Assembly (NCBI GenBank): GCA_001464895.1
Contig: LNEE01000016.1
Coordinates: forward strand, 62,001-126,000
Length of the DNA: 64,000 nt
Source: Betaproteobacteria bacterium Ga0077532
GTDB lineage: Bacteria > Pseudomonadota > Gammaproteobacteria > Burkholderiales > Ga0077523
Reading direction: 5' to 3'
The stretch's first letter is position 1, and each line of letters opens with the position of its first letter. The translations under genes were made by a program, and so were the position numbers. Of the stretch, positions 9,456-21,151 are shown in pieces. The notes beneath the pieces were generated by a model, which did not search any database, had not been told where the DNA came from, and worked only from the letters and a program-made list of their open reading frames with translations.

Positions 9456-10757
9456 ATGCCCGACATCCCGCCCGCCTACATCGGCAAGTACCGCGTCCTG
9501 AGCGAACTGGGGCGCGGCGCCACCAGCACGGTCTACCTCGCCGAGGATGCCTTCCACCGGCGGGAGGTGGCGATCAAGGTCGTGAAAGCCGGACCGGCCA
9601 CCGACTCGGAACTTCAGCGTCGCTACAAGCGGGTGTTCATCAACGAATCGTCGTTGGCGGGGCGTCTGTCGCACCCGCACATCGTCGCGATCTACGACGC
9701 GGCCGACGACGGCGAACAGACGTACATCGTGATGGAGCGTGTCGAAGGCGGCACCCTCGAGCAGTACGTCACCCCTGATGCGCTGCTGCCGCTCACGCGG
9801 CTCGTGGAGATCGTGTTCAAGGCGAGCGTCGCGCTGGACTACGCCCACCGCCACGGCGTGATCCATTGCGACATCAAGCCGGCGAACATCCTCATCCACG
9901 GGGACACCGACATCAAGATCTCGGACTTCGGGGCAGCCTATGTGGGAGCGGCGGAGCACACGTTCCTGACGGGGGTGGGGTCACCGGCGTACATGTCACC
10001 GGAGCAGATCCAGGATCGGCAGGTGACCCACCAGACCGACATCTACTCGCTGGGCGTGGTGATGTACCAGTTGCTGACCGGACGATTGCCGTTCTCCGGA
10101 TCGAGCCGCGGCAGCCTGCTGTACCAGATCGTCAACATCGACCCGACACCGCCATCGAACCTGCGTCGGGGACTGACGACCGCGCTGGACCGCATCGTCC
10201 TCCGAGCCCTCGCGAAGAGCACGTCGGACCGCTACGGGACCTGGGCGGAGTTCAGCCGGGACCTGGCCCTCGCGTTCCGACATCTGTCGCTGCCCGACGA
10301 ATCGACTTCCGACACGGAGAAGTTCTCCTCGCTCCGCGCGATCCCCATGTTCAGGGACTTCCGCGATGTCGAGCTTTGGGAACTGCTGCGCATCGCCGGA
10401 TGGCGGCGGGTGCCCGTGGAGACGACGCTCCTGCGGGAGGGGGACCAGAGCGACATGCTCTACGTGCTGGTCGAGGGCGAGGCGAGCGTCACGCGGCGCG
10501 GCGTGAGGCTCGACAGCCTCGTGGCGGGGCAGTGCTTCGGGGAGATCCAGTACTTCGAGACGGTAGCAGGCCAGCGGAGCACGACGATCACGTCGACGCT
10601 GCCGTGTACGCTGCTGGAACTTCAGGCGGCGCACCTCCGCCAGTCGTCCGACGCACTCCAGATGCAGTTGAACCGCGCATTCATCCGGGTGCTGGTGAGC
10701 CGGCTCGAAGCGCGGGACCACCGCCTGATCCTGCAGGCAGGCGCCCAAGCCGCCTGA
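9456..10757 (+). CDS. Serine/threonine protein kinase with C-terminal cyclic-nucleotide-binding domain
   Basis: A Hanks-type kinase domain (about residues 12-280) fused to a cNMP-binding domain (about 310-420). Active-site residues look intact: the glycine loop LSELGRGATSTVYLAED, the lysine in VAIKVVK, the catalytic HCDIKPANI (HCD in place of HRD), the metal aspartate in SDFGAA and the SPAYMSPEQI segment. The C-terminal part has LLREGDQSDMLYVLVEGEAS and the phosphate-binding-cassette-like GQCFGEIQYFE. No transmembrane segment or PASTA repeat is present, so the kinase is probably soluble and could be gated by a cyclic nucleotide. No clear Shine-Dalgarno precedes ATG 9456, and a GTG at 9429 is an alternative start. 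Targets are unknown. Confidence 0.88.
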   Translation: MPDIPPAYIGKYRVLSELGRGATSTVYLAEDAFHRREVAIKVVKAGPATDSELQRRYKRVFINESSLAGRLSHPHIVAIYDAADDGEQTYIVMERVEGGTLEQYVTPDALLPLTRLVEIVFKASVALDYAHRHGVIHCDIKPANILIHGDTDIKISDFGAAYVGAAEHTFLTGVGSPAYMSPEQIQDRQVTHQTDIYSLGVVMYQLLTGRLPFSGSSRGSLLYQIVNIDPTPPSNLRRGLTTALDRIVLRALAKSTSDRYGTWAEFSRDLALAFRHLSLPDESTSDTEKFSSLRAIPMFRDFRDVELWELLRIAGWRRVPVETTLLREGDQSDMLYVLVEGEASVTRRGVRLDSLVAGQCFGEIQYFETVAGQRSTTITSTLPCTLLELQAAHLRQSSDALQMQLNRAFIRVLVSRLEARDHRLILQAGAQAA

Positions 10758-10793
10758 GGCGACCGGGCGGGACTGCCGTAGCCCAGGGTCCTG

Positions 10794-11675
10794 CTAGAGG
10801 GCTGCCTTGAGCAGGCGTCCCATCTCCGCCGGATTGCGGGTGACCGTGATGCCGCTGGCGGCCATCACTTCCAGCTTCTCGTCGGCCGTGCCCTTCCCAC
10901 CGGAGATGATCGCGCCCGCGTGACCCATGCGCTTGCCGGGGGGGGCCGTGACGCCGGCGATGAACCCGACGATCGGCTTCTTCATGTGGTCCTTCGCCCA
11001 GCGCGCGGCCTCTTCCTCGTCGGACCCGCCGATCTCGCCGATCATCACGACCGCCTCGGTTTCCGGATCATCGTTGAAGAGACGCAGCACATCGATGTGC
11101 TTCAGGCCGTTGACAGGGTCCCCACCGATGCCCACGGCGGACGACTGACCAAGGCCCAGTTCCGTGAGCTGACCGACGGCTTCGTAAGTGAGCGTTCCCG
11201 AGCGGGACACGACACCGATGCGACCCTTGCGATGGATGTGGCCGGGCATGATGCCGATCTTGATCTCGTCGGGCGTGATGACGCCGGGGCAGTTCGGCCC
11301 CACGAGGATCGTCCGGCTGCCTGCCTTGCGCATGCGATCGCGTACTTCGATCATGTCGCGCACCGGGATGCCCTCGGTGATGCAGATCACGAGGTCCAGA
11401 CCCGCTTCGACGGCCTCCCAGATCGCGGCCGCCGCACCCGCCGGCGGCACATAGATCACGGAGGCGTTCACGCCCGCGCGTTCCTTGGCCTCCTTCACCG
11501 ACCCGTAGATCGGTGTGCCTTCGAAGTCCTGGCCGGCCTTGGAGGGATGCACGCCGGCCACGAAGCACGCAGCCCCGTTGGCGTAGTCGCGGCACATGCG
11601 TGTATGGAACTGCCCGGTCTTCCCGGTGATGCCCTGGGTCACGACCCGGGTGTCCTTGTTGATCAGGATCGACAT
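10794..11675 (-). CDS. sucD: Succinyl-CoA synthetase alpha subunit
   Basis: The 293-residue CoA-binding, phosphohistidine-carrying subunit of succinate-CoA ligase in the TCA cycle. The N-terminal Rossmann region contains [16 protein letters not shown] middle segment [20 protein letters not shown] is a family hallmark. The active-site histidine lies in [12 protein letters not shown] near residue 250. It is encoded 66 bases downstream of sucC on the same strand and is certainly cotranscribed with it. Confidence 0.97.
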   Translation of the reverse strand: MSILINKDTRVVTQGITGKTGQFHTRMCRDYANGAACFVAGVHPSKAGQDFEGTPIYGSVKEAKERAGVNASVIYVPPAGAAAAIWEAVEAGLDLVICITEGIPVRDMIEVRDRMRKAGSRTILVGPNCPGVITPDEIKIGIMPGHIHRKGRIGVVSRSGTLTYEAVGQLTELGLGQSSAVGIGGDPVNGLKHIDVLRLFNDDPETEAVVMIGEIGGSDEEEAARWAKDHMKKPIVGFIAGVTAPPGKRMGHAGAIISGGKGTADEKLEVMAASGITVTRNPAEMGRLLKAAL

Positions 11676-11741
11676 GAGAACCCCTGTTTCAGCGCGAGGC
11701 GCAGGACGGGCGCCCGGAGGCGGCGTCCCGGCGCGTGGAGA

Positions 11742-12911
<1,170 letters not shown>

Positions 12912-13274
12912 GGGAGTCAGATGGTTGGAGGCACCACGAACCGACGGTGCCGTGCATCAATGGAGGCGGCGAGTATAACCGAGGGTCCGTGCCGAAACGG
13001 GGCGCTCGACGTCGAAAAGTGGGCATTCCTCGACGCGCGGCGACCATGCGCAAGGCGACCCCGGTGTACCTCGGAAAACACGACGTGGTGGCGATCACAC
13101 TCTGGTGTCGCCGGATACCGCAGACCGGATTCAGCTTCGGCCCACCCGATCATGCGACTGGCATTCCTGATGCTTTGAGTGGGGTATCCCCGCCGGCCCG
13201 CTGCGCTGAAGTCGAGCGCCCTCCGCCTCGCCAGGGACACCGTCTCCTCCCCCCCGGTCCCGAATCGGGGTCTC
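12912..13274. other. Intergenic region upstream of sucC, possible small RNA
   Basis: This gap of more than 350 bases between divergent sucC and groES contains no convincing protein gene on either strand. The first part should carry the sucC promoter. The plus strand leads into a strong intrinsic terminator at 13275-13316 that no annotated gene explains, so the stretch may encode a small RNA. No known RNA family (6S, SRP, tmRNA, RNase P) was recognised. Confidence 0.4.
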
Positions 13275-13316
13275 GAGGGCAGCCACTCGATCCTCCGCGG
13301 CTGCCCTCATTTTTTT
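13275..13316 (+). terminator. Orphan intrinsic terminator before groES
   Basis: Perfect 10-bp stem GAGGGCAGCC / GGCTGCCCTC (13275-13284 and 13299-13308) with a 14-base loop, followed by AT and a run of seven T. It is oriented for plus-strand transcription and ends just before the groES promoter. There is no upstream plus-strand gene for it to terminate; the nearest genes, sucCD, are on the minus strand. Confidence 0.8.
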
Positions 13317-13338
13317 CCAGTGCGCACAAATCTCGGTC

Positions 13339-13367
13339 TTGCAACCGGATCGCCTCATACCCATAAT
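13339..13367 (+). promoter_or_regulatory. Sigma-70-type promoter of groESL
   Basis: TTGCAA at 13339-13344 and CATAAT at 13362-13367 are separated by exactly 17 bases. The -10 element abuts the CIRCE-like operator, so a bound HrcA repressor would cover the start of transcription. No convincing sigma-32 consensus was seen. Confidence 0.65.
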
Positions 13368-13393
13368 TAGCAGCCTAGTCGGGTGAGTGCTAA
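13367..13393 (+). promoter_or_regulatory. CIRCE-like operator (HrcA site), degenerate left arm
   Basis: TTAGCAGCC, then nine bases, then GAGTGCTAA. The CIRCE consensus is TTAGCACTC-N9-GAGTGCTAA. The right arm is perfect and the left arm matches 7 of 9, with the correct spacing. It lies between the promoter and the groES start, the usual CIRCE location. This implies HrcA repression of groESL; hrcA itself is not in the window. Confidence 0.8.
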
Positions 13394-13446
13394 CAGCGCC
13401 GCCCGCACCATCCCGAACAACTTGTTTCCCTCTAGGAGAGTCAACC

Positions 13447-15424
<1,978 letters not shown>

Positions 15425-15459
15425 TCCGGCTTCACGCCAGACGCAGTACCGAAGTAGCC

Positions 15460-15492
15460 AACGCCCCGCCTCGTGCGGGGCGTTGTCGTTTC
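15460..15492 (+). terminator. groESL intrinsic terminator
   Basis: Perfect 10-bp stem AACGCCCCGC / GCGGGGCGTT with a five-base loop, followed by GTCGTTT. It lies 36 bases after the groEL stop. Confidence 0.85.
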
Positions 15493-15570
15493 CGCCGACG
15501 CGAAAGCGGCCGGAGGCGCGGCCGGCGTTCCCGTTGCTACACTGCCGACACCTTCCGATCGCCCAGCCTG

Positions 15571-17478
15571 ATGGACCAGCCCAGCCGACCCATCGCCGCC
15601 GCCCTTGCCCCCGCCACCGTCGAGGATCTGCGAAGGCACGCGCCGTTCGATCGCATGGACCGGGACGATCTCGACTGGCTGGTGGTGCGGCTCTCGGTCG
15701 TCTACTTCGCGCCGGACGCTGTCGTGATGTCTCCCGATGACGGTATCGTCCAGTGGCTGTACGTCGTGAAGCAGGGCGCCGTTCCCGGGTTCTCGCCCGA
15801 AGACCTCGCACAGGGCAGTCCGCGCTGGCACCTGTCCGTGGGAGAGTGTTTTCCCCTTGGGGCACTGATCGCGAAGCGCCCTGTCACCAGTCGCTACCAG
15901 GCGGCGGGCGACGTCTTCTGCTACCGCCTGCCGGCGGAGGACTTCCACACCCTGCTTTCCCGCAGCGCGGCCTTCCGCGACTTCGCCACCCAGCGCCTTG
16001 CTGCCTTGCTGATCGAATCGCGGCGCGCGCAGTTGGCGGAGACGGCCACGGGAAGTCGGCAGCCGCTGGAACGCTCCCTCCGCGAGATGCTTCCAGAAAC
16101 CACCGTCTACGCAACCCCGGACGAAAGCGTGCGCCTCGTCCTCGAACGCATGCGGTCGGGTCGCAGCGACTCGGCAGTGGTCGTCGACGACACCGGACGG
16201 GCTAGCGGCATCTTCACGCTCCGAGACCTTCGCGATCGCGTCGCACTGGCCGGCAAGGATGTCGCATCCGCGATCCGCGACGTGATGACGCCGGACCCGG
16301 TCGGCCTGCCCGCCGACACGATGGGATTCGAGGCCGCCCTCACCATGGCGGAGCGCGGCTTTCGTCACGTCGTGGTGACGGACAACGGGCGCGCGGCCGG
16401 GTGCCTTTCGGAGAGCGACCTCTTCGCGATGCAACGGATCGGAGTCCCGGCCGTCGCTGCCGAACTACGCTCGGCGCGCGATCTGACAGACCTCGTGCGC
16501 GCCAGCGGACGCATCGGCGAACTCGCCCGGGAACTGGCTCTCCAGGCCATGCCGGCGGAGCATCTCACCCGCCTGGTCGCCACCCTGAATGACGCCCTGA
16601 CCCGGCGGGTCGTCGCGCTGGTGGCAGCCGATTGCGGCGTGGACCTCGACGACTTCTGCTGGCTCGCGTTCGGGTCCGAGGGACGCCACGAGCAGACGTT
16701 CTTGACCGACCAGGACAATGGCCTGCTGTTCCGGGACGTGGATCCCACGGAACGCGAAGCGCATCGCGCCGCATTGCTCGCGTTCGCCCGGCAGGTCAAC
16801 GACGCGCTCGCCGCATGCGGTTTCCCGCTGTGCAAGGGACAGGTGATGGCGAGCAACCCGCGATGGTGCCTCTCGTTCCCGGAATGGCAGGCTGCCTTCG
16901 GCGCCTGGATGCACAAACCTGATGGCCCGGCGCTGCTGAACGCATCGATCTTTTTCGATCTGCGGCCGCTATGCGGCAACACCGCACTCGGGGCCGAACT
17001 CGCCCACTGGCTGTTCGCGGTCGCGGCGGGGGAGCCCGTCTTCCTGCGTCTTCTGGCGGAAACCGCGCTGCGCAACGAGCCACCGCTCGGCGTGATCCGC
17101 GATTTCGTGGTCGGGGATCACGACGGCCATGCCGACACGCTCGATATCAAGTTGAACGGCGCGACGCTCTTCGTCGACGCCGCCCGGGTATTGAGCCTGG
17201 CAAGCGGCGAAGCCGCCGCGGGCACAGCCGATCGGCTACGCGGCGTCGCGCGGCGGCGCCCGGCGGCCACAGCCGAGATCGAAGGCTGGCTGGACGCCTT
17301 CCATTTCGTGCAGCACGTACGCCTGGATCACCAGATGCGCTGCATCTCCGAAGGTCGCCCGGCAGACAATTACGTGTCACCCGACGCCCTCAATGCACTC
17401 GATCGCCGCATCCTCAAGGAAGCCCTGCGCCAGGCGCGCAAGCTCCAGGAACGCTTGCGGCTCGACTTCCGCCTGTGA
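15571..17478 (+). CDS. cNMP/CBS/DUF294 nucleotidyltransferase-like signalling protein
   Basis: A 635-residue soluble protein with three modules: an N-terminal cyclic-nucleotide-binding-like domain (about 20-150), a CBS pair (about 175-295, including SDSAVVVDDTGRASGIFTLR and the second repeat with HVVVTDNGRAAGCLSE), and a DUF294 nucleotidyltransferase domain whose core is GSEGRHEQTFLTDQDNGLLF, then a helical domain. The GS...DxD arrangement resembles the GlnD-type uridylyltransferase site. Proteins of this kind are typically encoded beside sodium:acetate-type symporters, as here, and are thought to regulate them. The target is unproven. The stop overlaps the GTG start of the exonuclease gene. 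Confidence 0.85.
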   Translation: MDQPSRPIAAALAPATVEDLRRHAPFDRMDRDDLDWLVVRLSVVYFAPDAVVMSPDDGIVQWLYVVKQGAVPGFSPEDLAQGSPRWHLSVGECFPLGALIAKRPVTSRYQAAGDVFCYRLPAEDFHTLLSRSAAFRDFATQRLAALLIESRRAQLAETATGSRQPLERSLREMLPETTVYATPDESVRLVLERMRSGRSDSAVVVDDTGRASGIFTLRDLRDRVALAGKDVASAIRDVMTPDPVGLPADTMGFEAALTMAERGFRHVVVTDNGRAAGCLSESDLFAMQRIGVPAVAAELRSARDLTDLVRASGRIGELARELALQAMPAEHLTRLVATLNDALTRRVVALVAADCGVDLDDFCWLAFGSEGRHEQTFLTDQDNGLLFRDVDPTEREAHRAALLAFARQVNDALAACGFPLCKGQVMASNPRWCLSFPEWQAAFGAWMHKPDGPALLNASIFFDLRPLCGNTALGAELAHWLFAVAAGEPVFLRLLAETALRNEPPLGVIRDFVVGDHDGHADTLDIKLNGATLFVDAARVLSLASGEAAAGTADRLRGVARRRPAATAEIEGWLDAFHFVQHVRLDHQMRCISEGRPADNYVSPDALNALDRRILKEALRQARKLQERLRLDFRL

Positions 17479-18206
17479 GCTTCGGTCGCTGGTGGTCGCG
17501 GAAGACGGACTCGGATTCGGCGGTGGTCCGGGCCGCACGCGATCACTGGCGGCACATCGCCAAGCCGGAGGAACGCGCCCCGTTCAGCGCGCTTCGCTTC
17601 TCGGTGGTGGATACCGAGACCACGGGCCTGGACCCCTATCAGGCCGAGCTGCTCTCGATCGGCACCTGCCCGGTCGAGCGCGGCGCCATCGTGCTGACCG
17701 ACAGTCTGGAGATCGCCGTCCGACCTCGGGCACCCAGCGGCCATGAAAATGTGCTCGTGCACGGCATCGGACACGCGCAGCAGGCCGCTGGCGATGCGCA
17801 GGCCGAAGCGCTGGGAAGCTGGCTGATCGCAGCCACCCCCGGCGTGCTGGTGGGCTATCACGCACTCTTCGACGCAACCGTCATCGCGCGCGCCGCGAGG
17901 GAATCGCTCGATGTGCGCCTGCCACTCGATTGGCTGGACATCGCGCTTCTGCTGCCCGCTCTCACTGCGGACCCGGCGTCACGTGCGGAAGTGCGTCCAC
18001 TCGACTACTGGCTTCAGCGCTTCGAGATCGCGGCGACTGGGCGACATGGCGCAGCGGCAGATGCCTACGCCACCGCCCAACTCCTGCTCCTGGTCCTCCA
18101 TCGGGCGCAGGTGCGCGGCATTCACGATGTTCGTGGTTTGCGCAGACTTCAGCAGGATCTGCTGAGCAAGCTCGCGAACCACGCGAGTGGAGGCACAGGC
18201 GCCTGA
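17475..18206 (+). CDS. DnaQ-like 3'-5' exonuclease
   Basis: A 243-residue DEDDh-family exonuclease. The GTG start at 17475 shares bases with the preceding TGA (GTGA), the same coupling seen again two genes later. Exo I is FSVVDTETTGLDP near residue 40, Exo II is GYHALFDATVIARAA, and Exo III has the catalytic histidine and aspartate in GRHGAAADAYATAQLLL. It is much smaller than a DNA polymerase and has no other domain. In related genomes this gene often accompanies the DUF294 protein and the symporter pair. Its role there is unknown, and processing of nucleotides or RNA cannot be distinguished by sequence. Confidence 0.85.
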   Translation: MSFGRWWSRKTDSDSAVVRAARDHWRHIAKPEERAPFSALRFSVVDTETTGLDPYQAELLSIGTCPVERGAIVLTDSLEIAVRPRAPSGHENVLVHGIGHAQQAAGDAQAEALGSWLIAATPGVLVGYHALFDATVIARAARESLDVRLPLDWLDIALLLPALTADPASRAEVRPLDYWLQRFEIAATGRHGAAADAYATAQLLLLVLHRAQVRGIHDVRGLRRLQQDLLSKLANHASGGTGA

Positions 18207-18444
18207 TTTTCAGAGTGTTCTTTGACTTTTACACTGCCCCCTAATATCCTCGCCGAGCCCTTCGGGAGGGGCCTTGGGTGGTGCTGACGCAGCGGTTTGC
18301 GAGCCATCCGGGAGTGTTTTGCAGAGCGGTTTTCGGGTACGTCTGCCACGGCCGGATCACGGCATTGCGATGGCGTCCTTGTCGCGGTGCCTGCCGGCCA
18401 CGAAGAGCCGCTCAACCTACAAGATCAGACTGAGGAGGATGCCG

Positions 18445-18771
18445 ATGGCTGCCAAGCCAATGGACTGGATCGCAATCGACCAGGACCCGAGATTCCAGGC
18501 ATTGCATGCGAAGAAGTCCCGCTTCCTGTGGGGCCTCATGATCTTCTCGATCATCTACTACTTCGCACTGCCGATCGGCGCTGCCTACTTCACCGACGTG
18601 TTCAAGATCAAGGTCTGGGGACCCATCAACGTCGGCATCCTGTTCGCGCTCTCCGAATTCGTGGTCGCGTGGGGCATCGCCTGGATCTACGCCCGGCGCG
18701 CCAATTCAGAGTTCGACGCCATGGCAACGGAACTGAACCGCGTCGCCCACACCCTCGGAGGCTCCAAGTGA
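18445..18771 (+). CDS. Sodium:solute symporter small subunit (DUF4212)
   Basis: A 108-residue membrane protein with two predicted transmembrane helices (WGLMIFSIIYYFALPIGAAY and NVGILFALSEFVVAWGIAWI), matching the putative solute:sodium symporter small-subunit family. Of two nearby ATGs, 18445 is chosen because GGAGG lies six or seven bases before it, while ATG 18439 abuts the GGAGG. About 200 bases upstream are TTGACT and an AT-rich ATATCC-like element (around 18222-18250), a possible promoter. The stop overlaps the GTG of the large subunit, so equal production of the two subunits is likely. Confidence 0.88.
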   Translation: MAAKPMDWIAIDQDPRFQALHAKKSRFLWGLMIFSIIYYFALPIGAAYFTDVFKIKVWGPINVGILFALSEFVVAWGIAWIYARRANSEFDAMATELNRVAHTLGGSK

Positions 18772-20675
18772 ACGTCGTGCGCTGGCTCTCCCCGTCAATT
18801 GCTGTTCCGCTGGCGGTCGCCGGCACATCGGCGTTCGCTGCCGACACGAGCGCCGTCTCCGACAAATTCCGCTGGCTCACCTTCGTCGTCTTCGGCGTGA
18901 TCATCGGCTTGACGATGTATGTGACGTACCTCGCCGCCCGCCGGGTCAAGAGCGCGAGCCAGTTCTACGCTGCCGGGCGTTCGGTCACCGGCATCCAGAA
19001 CGGATGGGCGATCGCCGGCGACTATCTGTCGGCTGCGTCTTTCCTGGGGATTGCCGGCCTGATCTCCCTCTACGGTTACGACGGTTTCATGTACTCCGTC
19101 GGCTGGCTGGTAGCGTACATCACGGTGCTACTGGTCATCGCCGAGCCGTGCCGCAACATCGGCAAGTACACCCTCGGTGACATCCTCGCCTTCCGGAACA
19201 ACCCGAAGTCGGCCAAGACTGTGGCCGCGATTTCCACCATCACCGTCTCGATCTTCTACCTCACGGCCCAGATGGTCGGTGGCGGCGTGCTCGTGAAGAC
19301 GCTCGTCGGCATCGACTACGAGATCTCGGTGATGGTCGTCGGTGTGCTGATGCTGGCCTACGTGTTGTTCGGCGGGATGGTCGCGACGACGTGGGTGCAG
19401 ATCATCAAGGCCGTGCTGCTGGTGACGGCGTCGATCCTGCTCGTCGTGTTCACATGGGCGCCTTACGGATTCTCGCTTCCGGGCTTTCTGCAGGCCGCCG
19501 TGGATTCCGTGAACATCCAGGGGCAGGTCACGAAGCTGGTCGGAGATGCCGCCAAGAACATGACGCCGCAGGAACTCGGACAACGGTTCCTCGAGCCCGG
19601 CCTCTTCCTGAAGAACCCCATCGATCAGATTTCCCTGGGCATGGCGCTCGTGCTCGGCACCGCCGGCATGCCGCACATCCTCATGCGGTTCTTCACGGTG
19701 CCGACGGCCAAGGACGCGCGGGTCTCCGTGATCTGGGCCATGGGCATCATCGGCGGCTTCTACGTGCTGACCCTTTTCCTCGGTCTCGGATCTGCGATCA
19801 ACGTGGGTCAGGCCGAGATCACCCGGATCGACAAGGGCGGCAACATGGCCGGCCCTCTGCTCGCCCAGTTCCTCGGCGGTGGTCCGGAGAGCATGCTCGG
19901 TAATCTGTTCCTCGCCTTTGTCGCCGCAGTCGCGTTCGCCACGATCGTCGCGGTGGTGGCAGGTCTGGTCCTCGCATCGGCCTCCGCGATGTCCCACGAC
20001 ATCTGGGTGGGCGTGGTCCGGGGCGAGAAAGCAACGCAGGACGAAGAGGTGCGTGCGGCGCGGATCTCGTCGATCCTGGTCGGCATCCTCGCGATCGCGA
20101 TCGGCATCCTGGCCAAAGGTCAGAACGTCGCACACCTCGTGGCACTCGCGTTCGCGGTCGCGGCCTCTGGGAACTTGCCCTGCGTTCTGATGACGCTCTA
20201 TTGGCGCAAGTGCAACACAGGAGGCATCGTCGCCGGGATGATTATCGGATCGCTCACGGCGATCGGTCTCGTGCTCGTCTCGCCCAACATGACCTATCCG
20301 TCGATAGTGCGCCCGGCGCAGGAGAAGATCATCCAGATTGCCGACGAGAAGATCGCCTCGCTGAACAGTGATCTCTCATCGGCAGCCCCCGAGGAACGGA
20401 CGAAGATCGAGACGGCACTGGCGGCCCAGGAGAAGACACGTAAGGTCGCACTGGACACCATCGCCAAGCTGGGAGACGACACGACCAGCCTGGTCGGTCT
20501 GGAGAAGCCACTGTTCGAGCTGAAGAATCCCGGGCTCATCTCGATTCCGCTCGGTTTCCTCGCGGTCATCATCGGTTCGCTGCTCTACCGCGACAAGCGT
20601 GCGGACGACATGTGGGACGAGTTGTACGTGCGGCAGAACACGGGGATCAACGCAGAGGGCGCAACCGCGCACTGA
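18768..20675 (+). CDS. Sodium:solute symporter, ActP-like (VC_2705 subfamily type)
   Basis: A 635-residue SSS-family transporter, probably for a short carboxylate such as acetate. The start is a GTG overlapping the DUF4212 stop. The N-terminal region has a signal-like segment ending SAFAADTS, followed by about 13 hydrophobic helices. SSS signatures include FYAAGRSVTGIQNGWAIAGD near the first helices and GTAGMPHILMRFFTVP in the middle. Between the last helices is an unusual hydrophilic stretch of about 70 residues rich in Glu, Lys and Ala, likely a helical hairpin (roughly residues 510-580). The substrate is inferred from family only. A terminator follows. Confidence 0.88.
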   Translation: MNVVRWLSPSIAVPLAVAGTSAFAADTSAVSDKFRWLTFVVFGVIIGLTMYVTYLAARRVKSASQFYAAGRSVTGIQNGWAIAGDYLSAASFLGIAGLISLYGYDGFMYSVGWLVAYITVLLVIAEPCRNIGKYTLGDILAFRNNPKSAKTVAAISTITVSIFYLTAQMVGGGVLVKTLVGIDYEISVMVVGVLMLAYVLFGGMVATTWVQIIKAVLLVTASILLVVFTWAPYGFSLPGFLQAAVDSVNIQGQVTKLVGDAAKNMTPQELGQRFLEPGLFLKNPIDQISLGMALVLGTAGMPHILMRFFTVPTAKDARVSVIWAMGIIGGFYVLTLFLGLGSAINVGQAEITRIDKGGNMAGPLLAQFLGGGPESMLGNLFLAFVAAVAFATIVAVVAGLVLASASAMSHDIWVGVVRGEKATQDEEVRAARISSILVGILAIAIGILAKGQNVAHLVALAFAVAASGNLPCVLMTLYWRKCNTGGIVAGMIIGSLTAIGLVLVSPNMTYPSIVRPAQEKIIQIADEKIASLNSDLSSAAPEERTKIETALAAQEKTRKVALDTIAKLGDDTTSLVGLEKPLFELKNPGLISIPLGFLAVIIGSLLYRDKRADDMWDELYVRQNTGINAEGATAH

Positions 20676-20740
20676 GATTCCTGACGCACCGGGGGCGGGC
20701 TGCCGCGAACGCGCATCACTCCCCCTGAACCTCTGGAGTG

Positions 20741-20770
20741 AAGACCCCGTGACGTTTCGCGGGGTCTTTT
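20741..20770 (+). terminator. Intrinsic terminator of the symporter operon
   Basis: Nine-base-pair stem AAGACCCCG / CGGGGTCTT with a ten-base loop and a short T run, 66 bases after the symporter stop. Confidence 0.75.
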
Positions 20771-21045
20771 CATTCCGGGCCTTCGACGATAGGCCCCAGG
20801 CCCCCTCGGGTGGCGATGTCGTGGACTTACAGACGATCACGACCCTCGTGGCTGTCCTGCCGTATCCGTCTGCTGTGAAAAGACCATTGCGCAGCTGTAG
20901 ACGCCCCACTTGACCACTGCATCCCACGCCACATCGCTCGTGGGACTGCGGAACTCGGATCGGCGAGGCGCCTGAGGTGAACGCGTTGGCTCAGTGCGCC
21001 ACCTCTTCGGGTCTGCAGGTACCGCACGCTGGTCGTCGACATCCT
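20771..21045. other. Intergenic stretch with no recognised gene
   Basis: This gap lies between the convergent symporter operon and the first PEP-CTERM gene, each closed by its own terminator. Short open frames on both strands lack ribosome binding sites and family similarity. Nothing is called here. Confidence 0.6.
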
Positions 21046-21080
21046 CAAAAAGAAAAAGCCCCATTCGATCGAACGGGGCC
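21046..21080 (-). terminator. Intrinsic terminator of the first PEP-CTERM gene
   Basis: On the minus strand the stem GCCCCGTTCGA / TCGAATGGGGC (one G-T pair) is followed by TTTTTCTTTTT. It lies about 70 bases after the PEP-CTERM stop. Confidence 0.8.
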
Positions 21081-21151
21081 TTTCTCGCCGACAACTCTGC
21101 GTACCGGTCGAACTCGCGCGCGAGCAACTACACAGCGACTACTGACTACTC

